NCBI GenBank assembly: GCA_029844215.1
Contig: CM056728.1
Coordinates: 83,017,676-83,081,675, forward strand
Length of the DNA: 64,000 nt
Source: Przewalskia tangutica
Lineage: Eukaryota > Streptophyta > Magnoliopsida > Solanales > Solanaceae
Direction: 5' to 3'
A program made the position numbers and the translations under genes. Below the pieces are notes generated by a model. The model saw only the letters and a program-made list of their open reading frames with translations, did not search any database and had not been told where the DNA came from. This document shows positions 35,540 to 47,836 of this stretch, one piece after another; the stretch's first letter is position 1; each line of letters begins with the position of its first letter.

Positions 35540-36155
35540 GTTTTACCAGCCGCCGTGGCCATGCGAGGAGAATGTCCTAATAGGAGGATACAGTGGATGA
35601 CTTAGCCTACCGTGCCGCCATGATTCAAGTGGTTCTGGCGGAAGGGTGTTAGCTGAGGAGGCCACCCCACCTCTGCATGGCCGCTGGTAGGTGTTCTTAC
35701 GGGAGGTCGACTACTGGATAGCTTGTTATGCTTATGGACGCAGGCCATTTTGCGAAATTGTCCGACCAGAGTGGCGCGATGTTACGACTCACCTTCTCGG
35801 ATCGCTGGTCGTTCATCACCTTCAGAGTTACGCGCCAACAGAGCAAGATTTGATTAGAGCGACAAAGTGATAGTGATGCAAAGAGTTACAAAGATATCTT
35901 CACTCTTAAGAGACTTGTTTAGGTCGCATGGTAGATACACGCGAGTGCATGACGGATAGCATCAGGTTAGGCGATAATTCCACGGGTACGCGAGACGGAA
36001 GTGGTAGCTTTCATGACGCGAATTGGTAAGATTGTTCCGGACGGGAACGAGAGAGGTCGCGCGGTTGGTCGGGTTGAGGCCATATCGCGTCAACCCGCAG
36101 CCCTAATACGCGGGTCATTGAGGTGGTCCCGCTTAGACGATGTGGTCACGAGGGT
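35540..36155 (+). other. Element B0 internal block without recognised coding sequence
   Basis: About 600 bp corresponding to 28165-28985. No protease or reverse transcriptase landmark is visible. It includes the widely shared GATTGTTCCGGACGG segment near 36030. Confidence 0.6.
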
Positions 36156-36159
36156 GTTA

Positions 36160-36960
36160 GGACCAAGTTTAGTTAATCGTCAGACGAAGTTCAGACGCTC
36201 GACCGCAGGCCCGGACGACGAGGTCACTTATCTTGTCTTTCACCAGATCAGATACTCGCGAGGGTTATGCGAGATGTTATATATCGTGAAGGTCATGGTC
36301 GCACGAGGTTCCTACTTTTATTTTACGACAGCAGCTGAGCCCGCCACGCCATTTCTTTTTCTCGAGGTTTTACCAAAGTGGTTAGACATTCAGTGAGTCT
36401 CAAGATTGCATCCACCTCGCCGACGGCAAACAACGCGTATTATCCGTACATTCGAGGATAGGTTACGCCTGTTTTAATTTCGTGGTAAATGCGAGGATTA
36501 TTTGCCTCGTTGAGCGAGTATTATAATAGCTACCATTTCAAGATTCTGACGGTTCCTTATAAGCCTTGTACGGGCGTATGCAGGTCACGGCCGATTGGTC
36601 TGATGTTGGCAAGGTTCGTATAGTTGGTCCATACTTGATTCAGCAGGACGTGGATAAAGCGGCTTATCCGTAAGAGGTTATTAGCACCGTAGTCAACAAG
36701 TCGCATGATAATCGGCCGACACTGGAGTTCAGCCGACGCTGGTCTTCAAGGTACCACCCCTGGCGGTGTGACGAGATTTGGAAAGCAGGAAACTTAGCCC
36801 GAGGTACTTTGGGCCTTTTCGCATCATTTGCAGAATAGGCCGTTGCCTATAAGTTAGCACCGCCGTCCGACTTAGAGGCAGACGTCCGGCCTTCCATGCT
36901 GCTATGTTTCTAAGAGTATCTGAGATCCATCCAGAGTGTTCCCAGCTAATGATGACAAAG
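36160..36960 (+). pseudogene. Integrase remnant of element B0
   Basis: Same order as element B: a frame-shifted core (CEMLYIVKV.. around 36265 and LEVLPKWLDIQ around 36365), then PIGLMLARFV-like (36590), RFGKQET.PEVLWAFSHH-like (36775-36830; relatives have RFGKKGKLSPRYVGPF) and a terminal SKSI.DPSRVFPAND-like stretch (36905-36950). Multiple stops; no chromodomain. Would encode the C-terminal half of integrase. Confidence 0.75.
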
Positions 36961-37287
36961 TTGGAGATAGTAACCGAGATTTTGAAAATCAAGCAATGAC
37001 GTAAATATGGTAATGATATTGGAAGAGTTCGAGTGTAATGGCGAGTGGTACGACAAGTAAGAAAAGAGGCTAAGATGTGTTAAGCAGACGGAAGTGTCCT
37101 TTAAAGATGTGAAGAAAGTATCCTTTGGACCACGGGTGGAGCTATTAGTATTGTTATACGCTTAGAGATGATTCTTCGCTGGCTCGATGTGAATTTTTGC
37201 GCGTATGTCAGACATGGTCACGTGGCATAATTGGTTTCATAAGATAAGAGGGAAGACTATACCGCAGTATGTTTGAGACTTAGAAGG

Positions 37288-37318
37288 AACATTCGACGGA
37301 TGTTTTAAGGGGGAAGAA
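37288..37318 (+). other. Hairpin and polypurine tract of element B0
   Basis: AACATTCGACGGATGTT (37288-37304), an imperfect inverted repeat, then AAGGGGGAAGAA (37307-37318) abutting the LTR. Confidence 0.78.
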
Positions 37319-37637
37319 TGTTATACCCTCGTAGTCCGTAATACGATACGAAGACGCTCGCATTTAAAATACGATACAAAAATTGGAAGCGAAGAAAGAC
37401 GTGATTTTTCGACTTAAAAGTTTCCGAATTTGTGAAGGAAAAAGGTTCTTTAACGGGAATTGGATTCCTAGATTTGGTATTCGACTTTTGGAATATTAGA
37501 GAATTATGGAATTTTATTTCCGAATTGGTCACGCTGGGCCCACTGTGAAAATTTACTGGCTTTAAGGCCCACTTTATTTTCGGATTTTTGGCATTACGGA
37601 TATTTTCTAAGATGAAATATTTTGACGCAGTAGGGGC

Positions 37638-37690
37638 GACACGTGTCACCCCATGTGTCCATGTTACCGAACGGTTAGAGGACACGTGTC
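37638..37690 (+). promoter_or_regulatory. Two G-box palindromes upstream of the B0 LTR TATA box
   Basis: GACACGTGTC at 37638-37647 and again at 37681-37690. CACGTG G-boxes are known binding sites for plant bZIP and bHLH factors. Single copies sit at the equivalent place in D, G, F and the duplicated F/G tail. Use as enhancers is inference. Confidence 0.5.
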
Positions 37691-37832
37691 TCGACGTTAG
37701 CGGATGGCAAGCCACTTGTCCCATTTCAGCGGACATATGTCTCATTGTTGTGGTGGACATTTGGTCGAAGACTCCACTCACACTGACCAAATCCTCACCT
37801 TACACTTGCTTTGATCCTAGCCATCGTTGGCC

Positions 37833-37840
37833 TATAAATA
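37833..37840 (+). promoter_or_regulatory. TATA box of element B0 3' LTR
   Basis: TATAAATA in GGCCTATAAATACCCTCG, 514 bp into the LTR. Confidence 0.62.
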
Positions 37841-40687
37841 CCCTCGAGTGCAATAATTATTCATCCACACTTAGAGATTTCCAAGCTTACTCCCTCACCT
37901 TTAGTGAGTGCTCTAGTTTTTGGCTATGAGCTTGACAAAAATGTTGTCCATAAATTCAGAACTTTAAGTGTTCTTCCTGTGGTGTTAGGAAGATTGTGTA
38001 CCAAGATTTGGAAAAGATTTCACACCCCTAGCCTTGAAACCTCGGGCCGAAAGTGGCTATTTTTAAAGCCTGTTGTTCTTCACTTTCGAGTTGAAGTTGT
38101 TAAGAGAAGTTGTTTAGAAACTTCTAACGGCTGCTCGAGCGGTCGAGCGTAAGGAATCGAGCTAAACGCTTCTCGTGATCGACTTATAAAACTTGGATAA
38201 TTTTGGGCTTATCGAGGTAATGATCTTTATCCCCTATCAGAATCGAGATTACATGTCAGAGTAATGTATAATCGAGTATATGATTTATGGAAGGATGATT
38301 AAAAAGAATTGAATTGTATTTACATCGACCGTATTTACGAGACTTGTAGTATTATCGCTGGCAGTAACTCTACACGTCCTGCTAGACGGTAATCCTCTCG
38401 AGTTGATCGCTTCGTAGCGCCTTATAGTCGAGGTTATTTGCGTGGTTACGGGAGGTGCCGAATTTTCCGTAGAATATGGAACCTTGTACTTAGAAATATT
38501 CTACGGCGGATCTAGAAGTTAATAAACGCTTTATGGCCATTATAGGTCAAGATTACGAGTAGCGTATTCTACTCAAGGTGGAAAAGGCTAGCAGTGGTTA
38601 TAGTACTTTGGAGCATTTTGCTTATTATCGATAATCGTCGCGAGGTATGTGAACCTCTTCCTATCATTTCTAGTACGATTGTTGTGAATATATATAGTGC
38701 GGTAGACGACGTGTGTTTAAAGGAATTGATTTTCCTTTGTGTCCTTGACTTGATTCCAAAGTTAAGTGACTTGTTATGAAATATTAAGGACTTGAATTAT
38801 GTTAAAAGTTGTAAAACCTCATTCATGAGTAATGGGTGTGTGGTATTTTGAAGAATAAAGTTATCTTGATTTCAAAACGAATAGTTGTCCTTGGTTGTTT
38901 AAAACATAAAGTGTTATAATAGCTTTACGAAGTTATTTATAACGACTTTATGAAAACAAAAGAATGGTTTTATCATTGGATTTAAAATGATAACTTGACA
39001 TTTTAAAAGTCGAGGTTGGTTTCTTAAAAGATACGAGTTAAAGATTAGAGACTGATTTTTGAAAGTAAAGAGACTTGACTTATAAACAACTTGATTTTGG
39101 GAAAGGAGAAGTAACTTGATTTAAAGGTATAGGTTACTTGTTTTTAAAAGAGTAAGACACTTGGTTTAAAAGTATATTGCTACTTGACTTTAAAAAGGAA
39201 AAGTGTCTTTGTTTTAAAGAAGACATGGTTTTGTCTTAAAATGGTTTAAAATAAGGCATGCTTTTGTCTTAAGATTGGTTTAAAAGAAGGTATGGAAATT
39301 GTTTTGGTTTACTTAAAAGATAGTTACTCTATTTTGATACTACGTATCGTGGTGACTTTTGTGAAAGAAATGGATCTTTTAAAGAGTTAAAGATGTAGTA
39401 CTTGGGGTTAAAACCCGATTTGTCGACATCAAATAAAAGTACCTGTGGAGTAACTTGCCTATGTTTTGCTTCGTGATAGCCTTGTAATACTTTCTTGTTG
39501 GTTTGATAAGTAAACATGTTATGACGCTACGCGGTGTTAGCCGCCTCGCGGACGCTTGTGTAAAGGGTTTTTTCTTGGCTTATGTTGTTTAACGATAAGC
39601 CCGTCAGGCCGGGTATTATATCACTTACGCCGACTTGTTACGAGTCACGCGTTAGCTACCCCGATGCGAGGAATACCTCACGCGGGTCCACGGGACCTAC
39701 GCGAGCTACGGAGTTCCAGAACCGCCGTGTGTTACGCCGATGCGAGGAATACCTCACGCGTCCATGCGAGGCCACGCGATCGCGGAGTCCGAAGATGTCG
39801 CGTTAGCTACCCCGACGCGGCGAGTACCTCATGCTGGCCTACGTGACCTACGCGAGTCGCGCGAGTTCTGTGGTTAGACGCGCACAATGATACCGAGGGC
39901 GAGTGGCCCCGCTCGATCACGCGCTCAGAAAGACCTCGCGATACGCTTTATAAAGATTATCGTACCAGAGGTCCTAGTAGCTGGCTATGCCTTCGCACTA
40001 CCCCAGACGGTTTTATGACACAGTGGACTCGTGTTCATGTGTACTTGGTGTTGTTATATCATAGATCGCCAGCAGGAGGAAGGAATTCCACCGCATGATT
40101 GATACGCGGCGTGAGACCCACTAAGCTATATTCGAGCAGGACTTTGAGGCGCGAGTCCCCGACTTGACACGATCGCTACATATATCAGGTATCGTAGTTT
40201 GCTATCATATATGTCTCCTGCTTTATATAGACTATTATGATTTCATTTATCGATTTTCGGCCACATACTTGGTACCGCAGATCGACCTCCTTCGGCCGCT
40301 CACGCCGCAGCAGAGGTACACCGCTTGCTGATTCTCGCCATAGATCACAGTCAAAGCTTGGGAAGCTCCATTTCTCCGAGGCTTATCTTTTGGTACGATT
40401 CTCGAGATTGTAGGTACTTGTACATTCAGGGTATGACGGCCCCGTCCCACATAGTTGTTATAAAAATTCTTAGAGGTCCAGAGTAATCACAAGTGTGGTT
40501 TGTAAAGGATGTAACTATTCAAGTTTTTATTTATATATACAGAAAGGTAACCGTTTTGGTTAGCCTGTTTTCTTATTTCACTGTTTATGTTTTATGAGTT
40601 TTTATTTCCGCTGATTTTCTCTGATGTTGTATCACTAGGGTGCCCGGGGTAAGGCACCAGTCGCGGGCCCGAGGTCGGGTCGTGACA

Positions 40688-42219
40688 ACAATATACTTCT
40701 CAAAATAGTTTGAGCTTTATAACTTCAAATTCTCAAGTCTATTCTCTTTTAGAAATCAAGTCGTTTATAAGTCAAGTCTCTCTTTTATCTTCATAAAGTC
40801 GTTATAACTAACTTCCCATAAAACTATTATAACACTTTATGTTTAAAACAAACCAAATTCATTTCACACACGTACGTCTACCGTACTATATAGTTCACAA
40901 CAATCATGCTCAAGAGTATAGGAAGAATCACATACCTCTTCGTCTTAATCCACAAGCCAAGTCGAGTGCGCCGCGCGTAGACAATCCACCTATAATAACC
41001 ACAATACATCTATCAACTTCTAGTTCTCTTTGTAGAATAATTCTAAGTATAAGGTTCCTTATTGTACTAAAATCGGGCAGCACTCCTCGCATTTACTTAC
41101 CTCTCCACCTTTAGCAAGGTCCGGTATCAATAGCCAACATGCCACATTTAAGGCGCAGTAATACAACAGTCAAAGGGGATTACACGTCTAACTGGACGTG
41201 TAAAATTCTGCCCCACAGTACAAAACAGTCTATTTCTTTTCATCCTTCTATCCACATATCATATACTCATCTATAAACTACTACAACATGTAATCTCCAA
41301 TTACAACAGGGGGATAAAGATCATTACCTCGATAAGCCCAAAATTATCCAAGATTTATAAGTCGATCCTTAGCAACGTTTAGCTCCAATTCCTTACGTTC
41401 CAACCCGCTCCAAGTAACCCTTAGAAGCTCCTAACCAACTCCTCTTCAAGATCCAACTCCAAAAAGTGAAGATCACTTAGGTTCCAACACTACCAACTTT
41501 CGCCAAGCGCGATATAGGCTGTGGTGTGAAATCTTTTCCAACTCTTGGTTCACAATCTTCCTAACACCTTAAGGAAGAACACTTTAAAAGTTTAAGGATT
41601 TTTGGACAACTTTTGGTCAAGGGGGAGGGCCAAAGCCGAGAACTACAACAAGGGGGGGAGGGAGAATTGCCTTGGAAATCTCAAGTGTGGATGAAGAAGT
41701 CTTGCAATCAAAGGGGGTATTTATAAAGAGAAATCAAAGGCTAGGATTAAAACAAGTGTGTGGTGAGATTGGGGGACAAGTGTGTGTGGGTCCCACCTCC
41801 ACATATTACACAAAAGTCGGGACAAGCTGGCTTGCCACTGCTAAGATTTCGCCAAGTGCCACTGTCAAGAGAAATGGCCAACACGGCCACACGGGGTGAC
41901 ACGTGTCGCCCCTACTGCCTTAAATATTTCATCTTCCAAAATATCCATAATAGCCAAAATCTCAAAACAAAGTGGTTCTACAAAACCAGAATTTCTCCCG
42001 TGGCCCCACGTGACCAATTCCTAAAATAAAATCCATAATTCTATTATATTCCCGTAAGTCCGAATACCAAACTGGGAATCCAATTCCCATTAACGAACCT
42101 TTTTCCTTCACAAAATCCGAGAATTTTCCGCGTAAAATCAAATCTTTCTTCCTTTCAAATCTTAATGTCAGATTCTCGCATGACGCCCTCACATACATAC
42201 TCGAACTACTGGTGTAACA
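40688..42219 (-). repeat. Element D 3' LTR, partial
   Basis: The element-start half of an LTR, ending GGTGTAACA at 42219. It contains the inverted TATA box (41718-41725) and a G-box palindrome GACACGTGTC (41898-41907). No gene seen. Confidence 0.85.
41718..41725 (-). promoter_or_regulatory. TATA box of element D 3' LTR
   Basis: TATTTATA (TATAAATA in element orientation), about 500 bp into the LTR. Confidence 0.6.
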
Positions 42220-42250
42220 TTCTTCCTTAGAAACATTCGTTCCGAATGTT
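42220..42250 (-). other. Polypurine tract and hairpin of element D
   Basis: TTCTTCCTTAG (complement CTAAGGAAGAA) abuts the LTR. AAACATTCGTTCCGAATGTTCC (42231-42252) is the inverted repeat seen in all copies. Confidence 0.75.
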
Positions 42251-42430
42251 CCTTCTAAGTCTCCAAACATACCGCGCCAGATAGCCTTCACTACTATACT
42301 TACATAACCAATTATGCCACACCGCCATAATATAACACACGCAAGAAAACTCAAATCCAAGCCAATGAGGAATCACCTCTAAAGTGTATAACAACACTAT
42401 TAGCTCCACCCCTGGTCTAAAGGATACTCT
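42227..42430 (-). other. Short conserved open stretch before the polypurine tract of element D
   Basis: Open frame with ELIVLLYTLEVIPHW, a hydrophobic centre and VWHNWL, matching the stretch at 29970-30150 in element B. Function unknown; possibly conserved non-coding element end. Confidence 0.35.
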
Positions 42431-42439
42431 CTTCACATC

Positions 42440-43220
42440 TTTACTTCACAAAATGATCACTTCCCTTCTCTTAACACATGTTCACTTCTTTCCTTACTCG
42501 TAGTACCCTTCTCGTACACCTGAACTCTTTCTATTATACGTACCACACTTCACCATCGCCTGGGCTTTCAAAACCTCGAGTTACTACCTCCAAACTTGGT
42601 CATCTTACTAGCCTCAAATTCCTTTAAGGCCATTCTCGGCGTTCACGATCCGATTCTGGTCGAACACATCCGCGAACTCGTACGATGGTTACCTAAATTT
42701 AGGCCTAGCACCCTCGTGACCCTACCACCTGGCGGGACCACCCCAAACTGACCCCACCTCATTCCGGACTGCGGGTTGACCCGCGATCTTGCCTCAACCC
42801 TTCCCGACCCATTACGTACCAAACTCTTATTCCTGGTCCGGAACAATCTCACTATTCAAGTCATGAAAACCTAGTGGTCTCCTTAGCTTAACTACCCACT
42901 TCCATTTCACACCACTCATGGACTTATCACACAAATACACCCCACGTATACTATGTATTCCGACAAGGATTAACCGTAAATCTTTACTCAAGACGTCCTT
43001 GCATCTAAGGTTCCCACGTTTATCAAAATTCTAAGGCTCACAATCTCCACGCACCCAAACCTACCTTTCCCTCTAACCAGGTGTCTTAACACAATTTACA
43101 CAATGTTATCTGAACATAACACTTAACATAAAATCATCATACCACGCATACTAATCTCTAGAGGGTTAAGGATATACCTATAACTATTTCTTCACTTTCC
43201 CTTCGTCACTCTAATCAAGG
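42440..43220 (-). other. Element D spacer
   Basis: About 780 bp without recognised domain. At about 42586-42670 the block before integrase is joined directly to the block after it (GGTCATCTTACTAGCCTC), as in element C at 6445-6505. Confidence 0.6.
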
Positions 43221-43229
43221 TCATACCGG

Positions 43230-44387
43230 GCGATAGCTATGGGGCGCGATGAACCAACCATCGATCTCGGCGTCGAGTCGAACATCCGCTGCACCGTCGG
43301 ACAGCCGCGAAATGGCCCCGACGGCCGCAAATATAACAGCTCCCTTAGCAAAGACGACACTCCCAAAACGGGTCTACCATCGACCACACCGGTAGGTGGC
43401 CGATCTCGCCAACACCCCTACTCCTCAAAACTCAACCTCGAGATCCGACTCGCCTCAATACTCGACGCCGGGCGTTGTGGAGGACCACTCTGTACTGGCG
43501 GAGGCGCATAACTAGCTCGCCGCCGGTGGTCCGCCGAAGTTACCAAAGGACCGCTGCTCGCCTCTTACGTTGATCCCGGTCCTTACGCCGCTCTACGCTC
43601 TCGCCCCGCGCATAAGCTCAGATACGCTATGTCCATGCCCGCCAAGAGCTACTCCTGCATAACCCTCGCTAAGTAATCATCGAGCTCGCGACATAGCGGT
43701 GCACTCGCCCTCCATGTCCGCCACTAAAGTGGGTACGCATCGAGCCAATGAGTCAAACTCTACATCAGACTTCCGAACCGTCCGCCCGCTCGCCTCAACA
43801 TCGCATCTATCGCCCGAGCCCTCCTCATTCCGCGAGGCAAGAAATGGCTAAGAAACACCTCGAGAACTCGCCCTGCATACCGAAGCGCATGCTCCCGGAT
43901 AGTTCCTATGAATCAAACTAGTCGATCGCAGATCACGCAATGACGTGAACTCAATACCACCGACTGCCTCCGAGGCCTCGATCACTTTGATCCGCAGAAT
44001 CGCTTGATAAACTCGAGATTATCTCGCCCCGACCTATAGAACTCGCGGATCAGAATCTCAAAAGTCCCGAGGTTCAAACTATCGATCTAGGTGAACTACG
44101 GTACAACCGAACCGCCGCCTCGCTTCATCTCATGCCTTGCCACGATCTCGCTAATAATCGCCATCTCCTTGTAATCCATATTATCGGCCTCGTCGCGGAT
44201 CAAGTCTCAGTATCGTGGCTCTCTGTGAGACCGCCGCCGTTTAAACTCTCTGGTCAAGCGCGCGCAGTAACTCCTCAGATAAGTACCACCTCGTAATGAC
44301 TGGCTCGTTCTCGCAACCCTCTCGTGTTCTACTCGCAGCTACCGCCGCTTGCCCTTCTCGGGCCCCGGTTGCATCAAGCAGAGACAT
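43230..44387 (-). pseudogene. gag remnant of element D
   Basis: The start chosen is the ATG at 44387-44385 (MSLLDATGAR), at the same distance from the PBS as in C and F. Gag-core sequence follows in broken frames. At 43291-43338 a clear zinc knuckle reads CYICGRRGHFAAVRRC (CX2CX4HX6C, one or two residues longer than the classic CX2CX4HX4C, probably from an indel). This is the second of the two knuckles seen in F. Capsid/nucleocapsid role by family; no pol downstream. Confidence 0.72.
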
Positions 44388-44575
44388 AATCGATATATAA
44401 GAATACGCCGTAGGAGTCCAACTTATAACACAACTCTAAGGCACGATCTCAGAGTGAGAAGAATGGAAACCAATCCTAAAGATCCCGCAGCCTCCCGACA
44501 TAAAGCGTGGTACACAACACGCCGATAATCAAGACTCTACTAGATACGGTTCAGACACTTTCCGAGGACTAATCA

Positions 44576-44588
44576 GCTCGATACCACT
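44576..44588 (-). other. Primer-binding site of element D
   Basis: GCTCGATACCACT is the complement of AGTGGTATCGAGC, three bases from the LTR; initiator tRNA-Met type. Confidence 0.8.
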
Positions 44589-44590
44589 TT

Positions 44591-45842
44591 TGTCACGACC
44601 CGACCTCGGGCCCGCGACTGGTGCCTTACCCCGGACACCCTAGTGATAATACATCAGAGAAAATCATCGGAAATAAAAACTCAAAGATATGAACAATATG
44701 AAATAAGAAACATGCTAACCAAAACGGTCACCTTCTCAGATATAAATCAAAACCGAACAGCTATATCCTTTACAAACCCCGCCACAACAAAGATTTCATG
44801 CACTCTAAGAGTTTTTATAACAACTATGACGGACAGGCCCCGCCATACCCCGAATGTACAAGACTTACAATGACAGGAATCTATACTAAAAGATAAGCCT
44901 CCTGAGAAACGAGCTTCCCAAATGCAACCGTGATCCTATGAGCGAGGATCAACAACCGGTGTACCTTACCGCAGATGAACGCAGCCCCCCGAAGGAGGTC
45001 AGTACAACAGGTACCAAGTATGTGAAACTGAAAATACGGTAATGGAATCATAACAGTCTATATAAAACAGGAGACATGTATGATATCCAAAATACAGTAT
45101 ACAAAGCCTGGTTAACAACAAGAGTAATGCAATTCAATTTCATCTTTTAAAAGACCATTTCACAATATAGGCAGTCATGTCAAGTCAGGGACGCATGCCC
45201 TCAAAATCATTACTCAAATATAACCACGGGTCTCATGCCCACAATATCAAGCGTGCCCGTGGAATTCCTTCCTCATGGCCGGCAGACACCAATGTAATAT
45301 ATATCTACAGATATATCATGCCCGCATGCCCCCGGAATTCTTCATCGATGTAGACATGTCCATGGTGCAATAATAATATGACCGGGAGTTTAACCCGCCG
45401 CATGGCCGCATGCCCCCGGAATTCTTCATCGGTGCAGACATGTCCATGTAACAACAATAACGATATACCGGGTAATCAACCCGCCGCATGGCCGCATGCC
45501 CCCGGAATTCTTCATCGATGTAGACATGTTCATGTAACAACAATAATAATATACCGGGTGATTAACCCACAGACGCCGTATGCCCCTAATTCTTCATCTG
45601 CAGACATGTCCATGTAACAACAATAACAATATACCGGTGATTAACTCGCCGCATGCCCCTAATTCTTCATCGCAGACATGTCCATGTAACAACAATAACA
45701 ATATACCGGTGATTAATCCGCCGCATTGACTGCATGCCCCTGCATTCTTCATCTGCAGACATGTCCATGTAACAACAATAACAATATACTGTGATTAACC
45801 CGCCGCACGGCCGCATGCCCCTAATTCTTCATCATGTAGACA
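44591..45842 (-). repeat. Element D 5' LTR, partial
   Basis: Starts TGTCACGACCCGACCTCGGG and runs about 1.25 kb to the end of a minisatellite, where LTR E begins. The remaining two thirds of this LTR are not found elsewhere in the window. Confidence 0.83.
45324..45842. repeat. Seven-unit ~84-bp minisatellite in the D LTR
   Basis: Units begin GCATGCCCC at 45324, 45408, 45494, 45578 (GTATGCCCC), 45651, 45732 and 45813, spaced 73-86 bp. Each carries AATTCTTCATC, GCAGACATGTCCATG, AACAACAATAA and ATATACCGG. The last unit is cut by LTR E. Shorter units differ by loss of GC-rich bases. Confidence 0.88.
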
Positions 45843-46459
45843 TCGCTCACGACCCGACTCAAGCTCGCGATCGTGCCCTACCCGCACCTTTACAGTATAC
45901 ATCGAGAATAGTAATGAACATACATATATCTCAAAAGAAATAAATAACAGGCTAGCCGATAAGGCCACCTTCCAAACATATACACGTAATCCAAAAAGCA
46001 GTTACCTTTTTATTTTATACTCAACCCAAATCCACAAGATATGACTACAGACCTCTAAGAATTATGACTTAACAACTGTGACGGGATAGGGCCCCGCCAT
46101 ACCCCTGAATGTACATAAATCTACAATCTCAGGGAACCGTACCAAAAGACAAAGCCTCCGGAGAAATGGAGCTTTCCAAGAACTGAACAGTGATCCTAAG
46201 AGTGTGGATCGCCAGTTACGTACCTCAACTCGCAGATGAACGCAGCCCCGGCGAGGTCAAGACGTAAATACGTACCAAGTATGTGAAATCAAAATATCAG
46301 AATGAAATCATAACCATATAAAGCCGAGACATGTATGATAACCAAAATAAAGATAATCGTGCCTTGCCAAAGTGAAAGTAATGAAAGTCAGTTTTACCTT
46401 TTAAAGACTATTTCAACACATGAACAATAGTCACACAGGGCTACGGACGCAAGCCCTCA

Positions 46460-47115
46460 AACATCATAGCGTGCCCGTGGAATCCCTCACCACTGTCGAC
46501 ATCCATAAGTGTAAAATATAACCATGTGACGCGCCCGTGACATCCCACCTCACTGTCGGCGTACACATATACAATGCATATATATATATATCTCCTGTCC
46601 GTGGAATCCCACATCACTGCCGACAGCCCTAAGTGTAACATATAACCATGTGACGCACCCGTGGCATCCCACATTCACTGTCGGCGTACACACATACAAT
46701 ACATATATATATATATATATATATCTCATGCCCGTGGAATCCCTCATCTCGGGTACATGACTTCATGGAGAGCTAATCCACGGGTAATAATCGATATAAT
46801 ACGCCCGTGGAATCCTCATCTCGGTACATGTCTTCACGGAGAGCTAATCCATGGAGTAGTAATCAGACATAACATGGTCGCATGCCCCTAATCCTCATCG
46901 ATAAGCATGGCCACGGGTAATAAAATAAATCCAGAATCTAACCCGCCTCGCCGCACGCCCTAATCCCACATCGATAAGCATGTCCATGAGTAATAAAAAC
47001 AATCCGGGAATCTAACCCGCATCCTGGTCGCATGCCCCGGAATCCCACATCATATAAGCATGTCCAAGGATCAATCATAATGGAAGCATACCCGTGGAAT
47101 CCCACATCACCGCTT
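46460..47115. repeat. Composite minisatellite and (TA)n tract in LTR E
   Basis: Two ~145-bp units (CGTGCCCGTGGAATCCC .. CATATATATATA) are followed by ~80-bp and ~75-bp units with GCCCGTGGAATCC or GCATGCCCC and GATAAGCATGTCC. Pure TA runs occur at about 46579-46593 and 46701-46723. It lies at the same LTR position as the D minisatellite and is related in motif but not in unit length. Confidence 0.78.
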
Positions 47116-47826
47116 AGACGCTCCAAGTAAACTTACAACAAGACAGCCGGCCCTCCAACCGAGAGTCCCGGCAGCGTAAAAATATAATACTTACACTCAA
47201 AGGATATCACCAACACACATAGGCAAGTTCATAAAATCTTTAGACTCTCATTTTATATACTCAAGGCACTTTCTTATTATATAAAAATCCGGGAATTTAA
47301 CCCAAAGTACTACGTACTTCCATTCTTTTCAAAAGACTTCTCTTCATACAAAATCCCAAGATACTAACACCCGTAGTATCAAGACTTGTTTACATTTCAC
47401 ATAAGTCACTATATTTTTAGAAATACATTTCTCGGCTTCTAAATCAAGTGACCCTTACTTTAAAACTTAAGCAAGTGATACCTTTAAATCAAATTGCCCT
47501 TCCTTATTTCAAATCATTCTTGGTTTACATTACTAGAGAAAACCATTCTCTTAACCTTCCATAAAGTTATTATAACCAACTTCCCATAAAGCCGTTATAC
47601 TAACTTTATGCCTTAGACTAATTCATTCTTTTTTTATAACCACGAGACTTATACTTTCAAATCAAGTTACATAACTTTTAAAATACTTCAAGTCTCTTAA
47701 CTTTAGAAATCAAGTTTCTTAACCTAGAATTTCAAGTCTCTTATCTTTAGAATATCAAGAAATCCATACTTTTCAAATCAAGTATTCTATACTTTTTAAA
47801 TCAAGTCATTTCTTCCTTTAAGAATC

Positions 47827-47836
47827 AAGTCCCATA
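47827..47836. repeat. Target-site duplication of the LINE-like insertion, left
   Basis: AAGTCCCATA, repeated at 49805-49814. A 10-bp duplication fits target-primed reverse transcription. Confidence 0.8.

Larger units (their letters stand above)
37319..40687 (+). repeat. Element B0 3' LTR
   Basis: Complete 3,369-bp LTR from TGTTATACCCTCGTAG to GGGTCGTGACA. The U3 carries two GACACGTGTC palindromes (37638 and 37681) before the TATA box at 37833. The GC-rich repeats are at 39630-39900, followed by an A-type tail with GCGCGAGTCCCCGACTTG. It ends inside an LTR of element D; the five bases after it are ACAAT. Confidence 0.9.
40688..45842 (-). mobile_element. Element D: Gag-only Gypsy element, both LTRs incomplete in this window
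   Basis: Minus-strand element. The 3' LTR is cut by B0 at 40688, so only 40688-42219 is present; any remainder lies upstream of the outer elements. The internal region is 42220-44590 (2,371 bp). The 5' LTR starts at 44591 and is cut at about 45842 by LTR E. Gag remnant present, integrase absent with the same breakpoints as element C. The start of the element-end LTR (TGTCACGACCCGACCTCGGG) is of the common type. Confidence 0.83.

Noticed and set aside
37305..37790. 161-codon minus-strand frame at the start of the B0 LTR
   Set aside because: It runs through LTR terminus, G-box and TATA region, antisense to the element. Equivalent frames in other LTRs are broken.
45324..45842. Regularly spaced repeats as a CRISPR array
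   Set aside because: Units repeat in full, with no unique spacers between short identical repeats, and the context is a plant LTR.
46579..46723. (TA)n runs as a promoter or replication origin
   Set aside because: Simple microsatellites within the E minisatellite, not shared by the other LTRs; no supporting context.
45324..47115. Centromeric or telomeric satellite
   Set aside because: Arrays are under 1 kb, confined to one position inside LTRs, and neither ~170-bp type nor TTTAGGG repeats.
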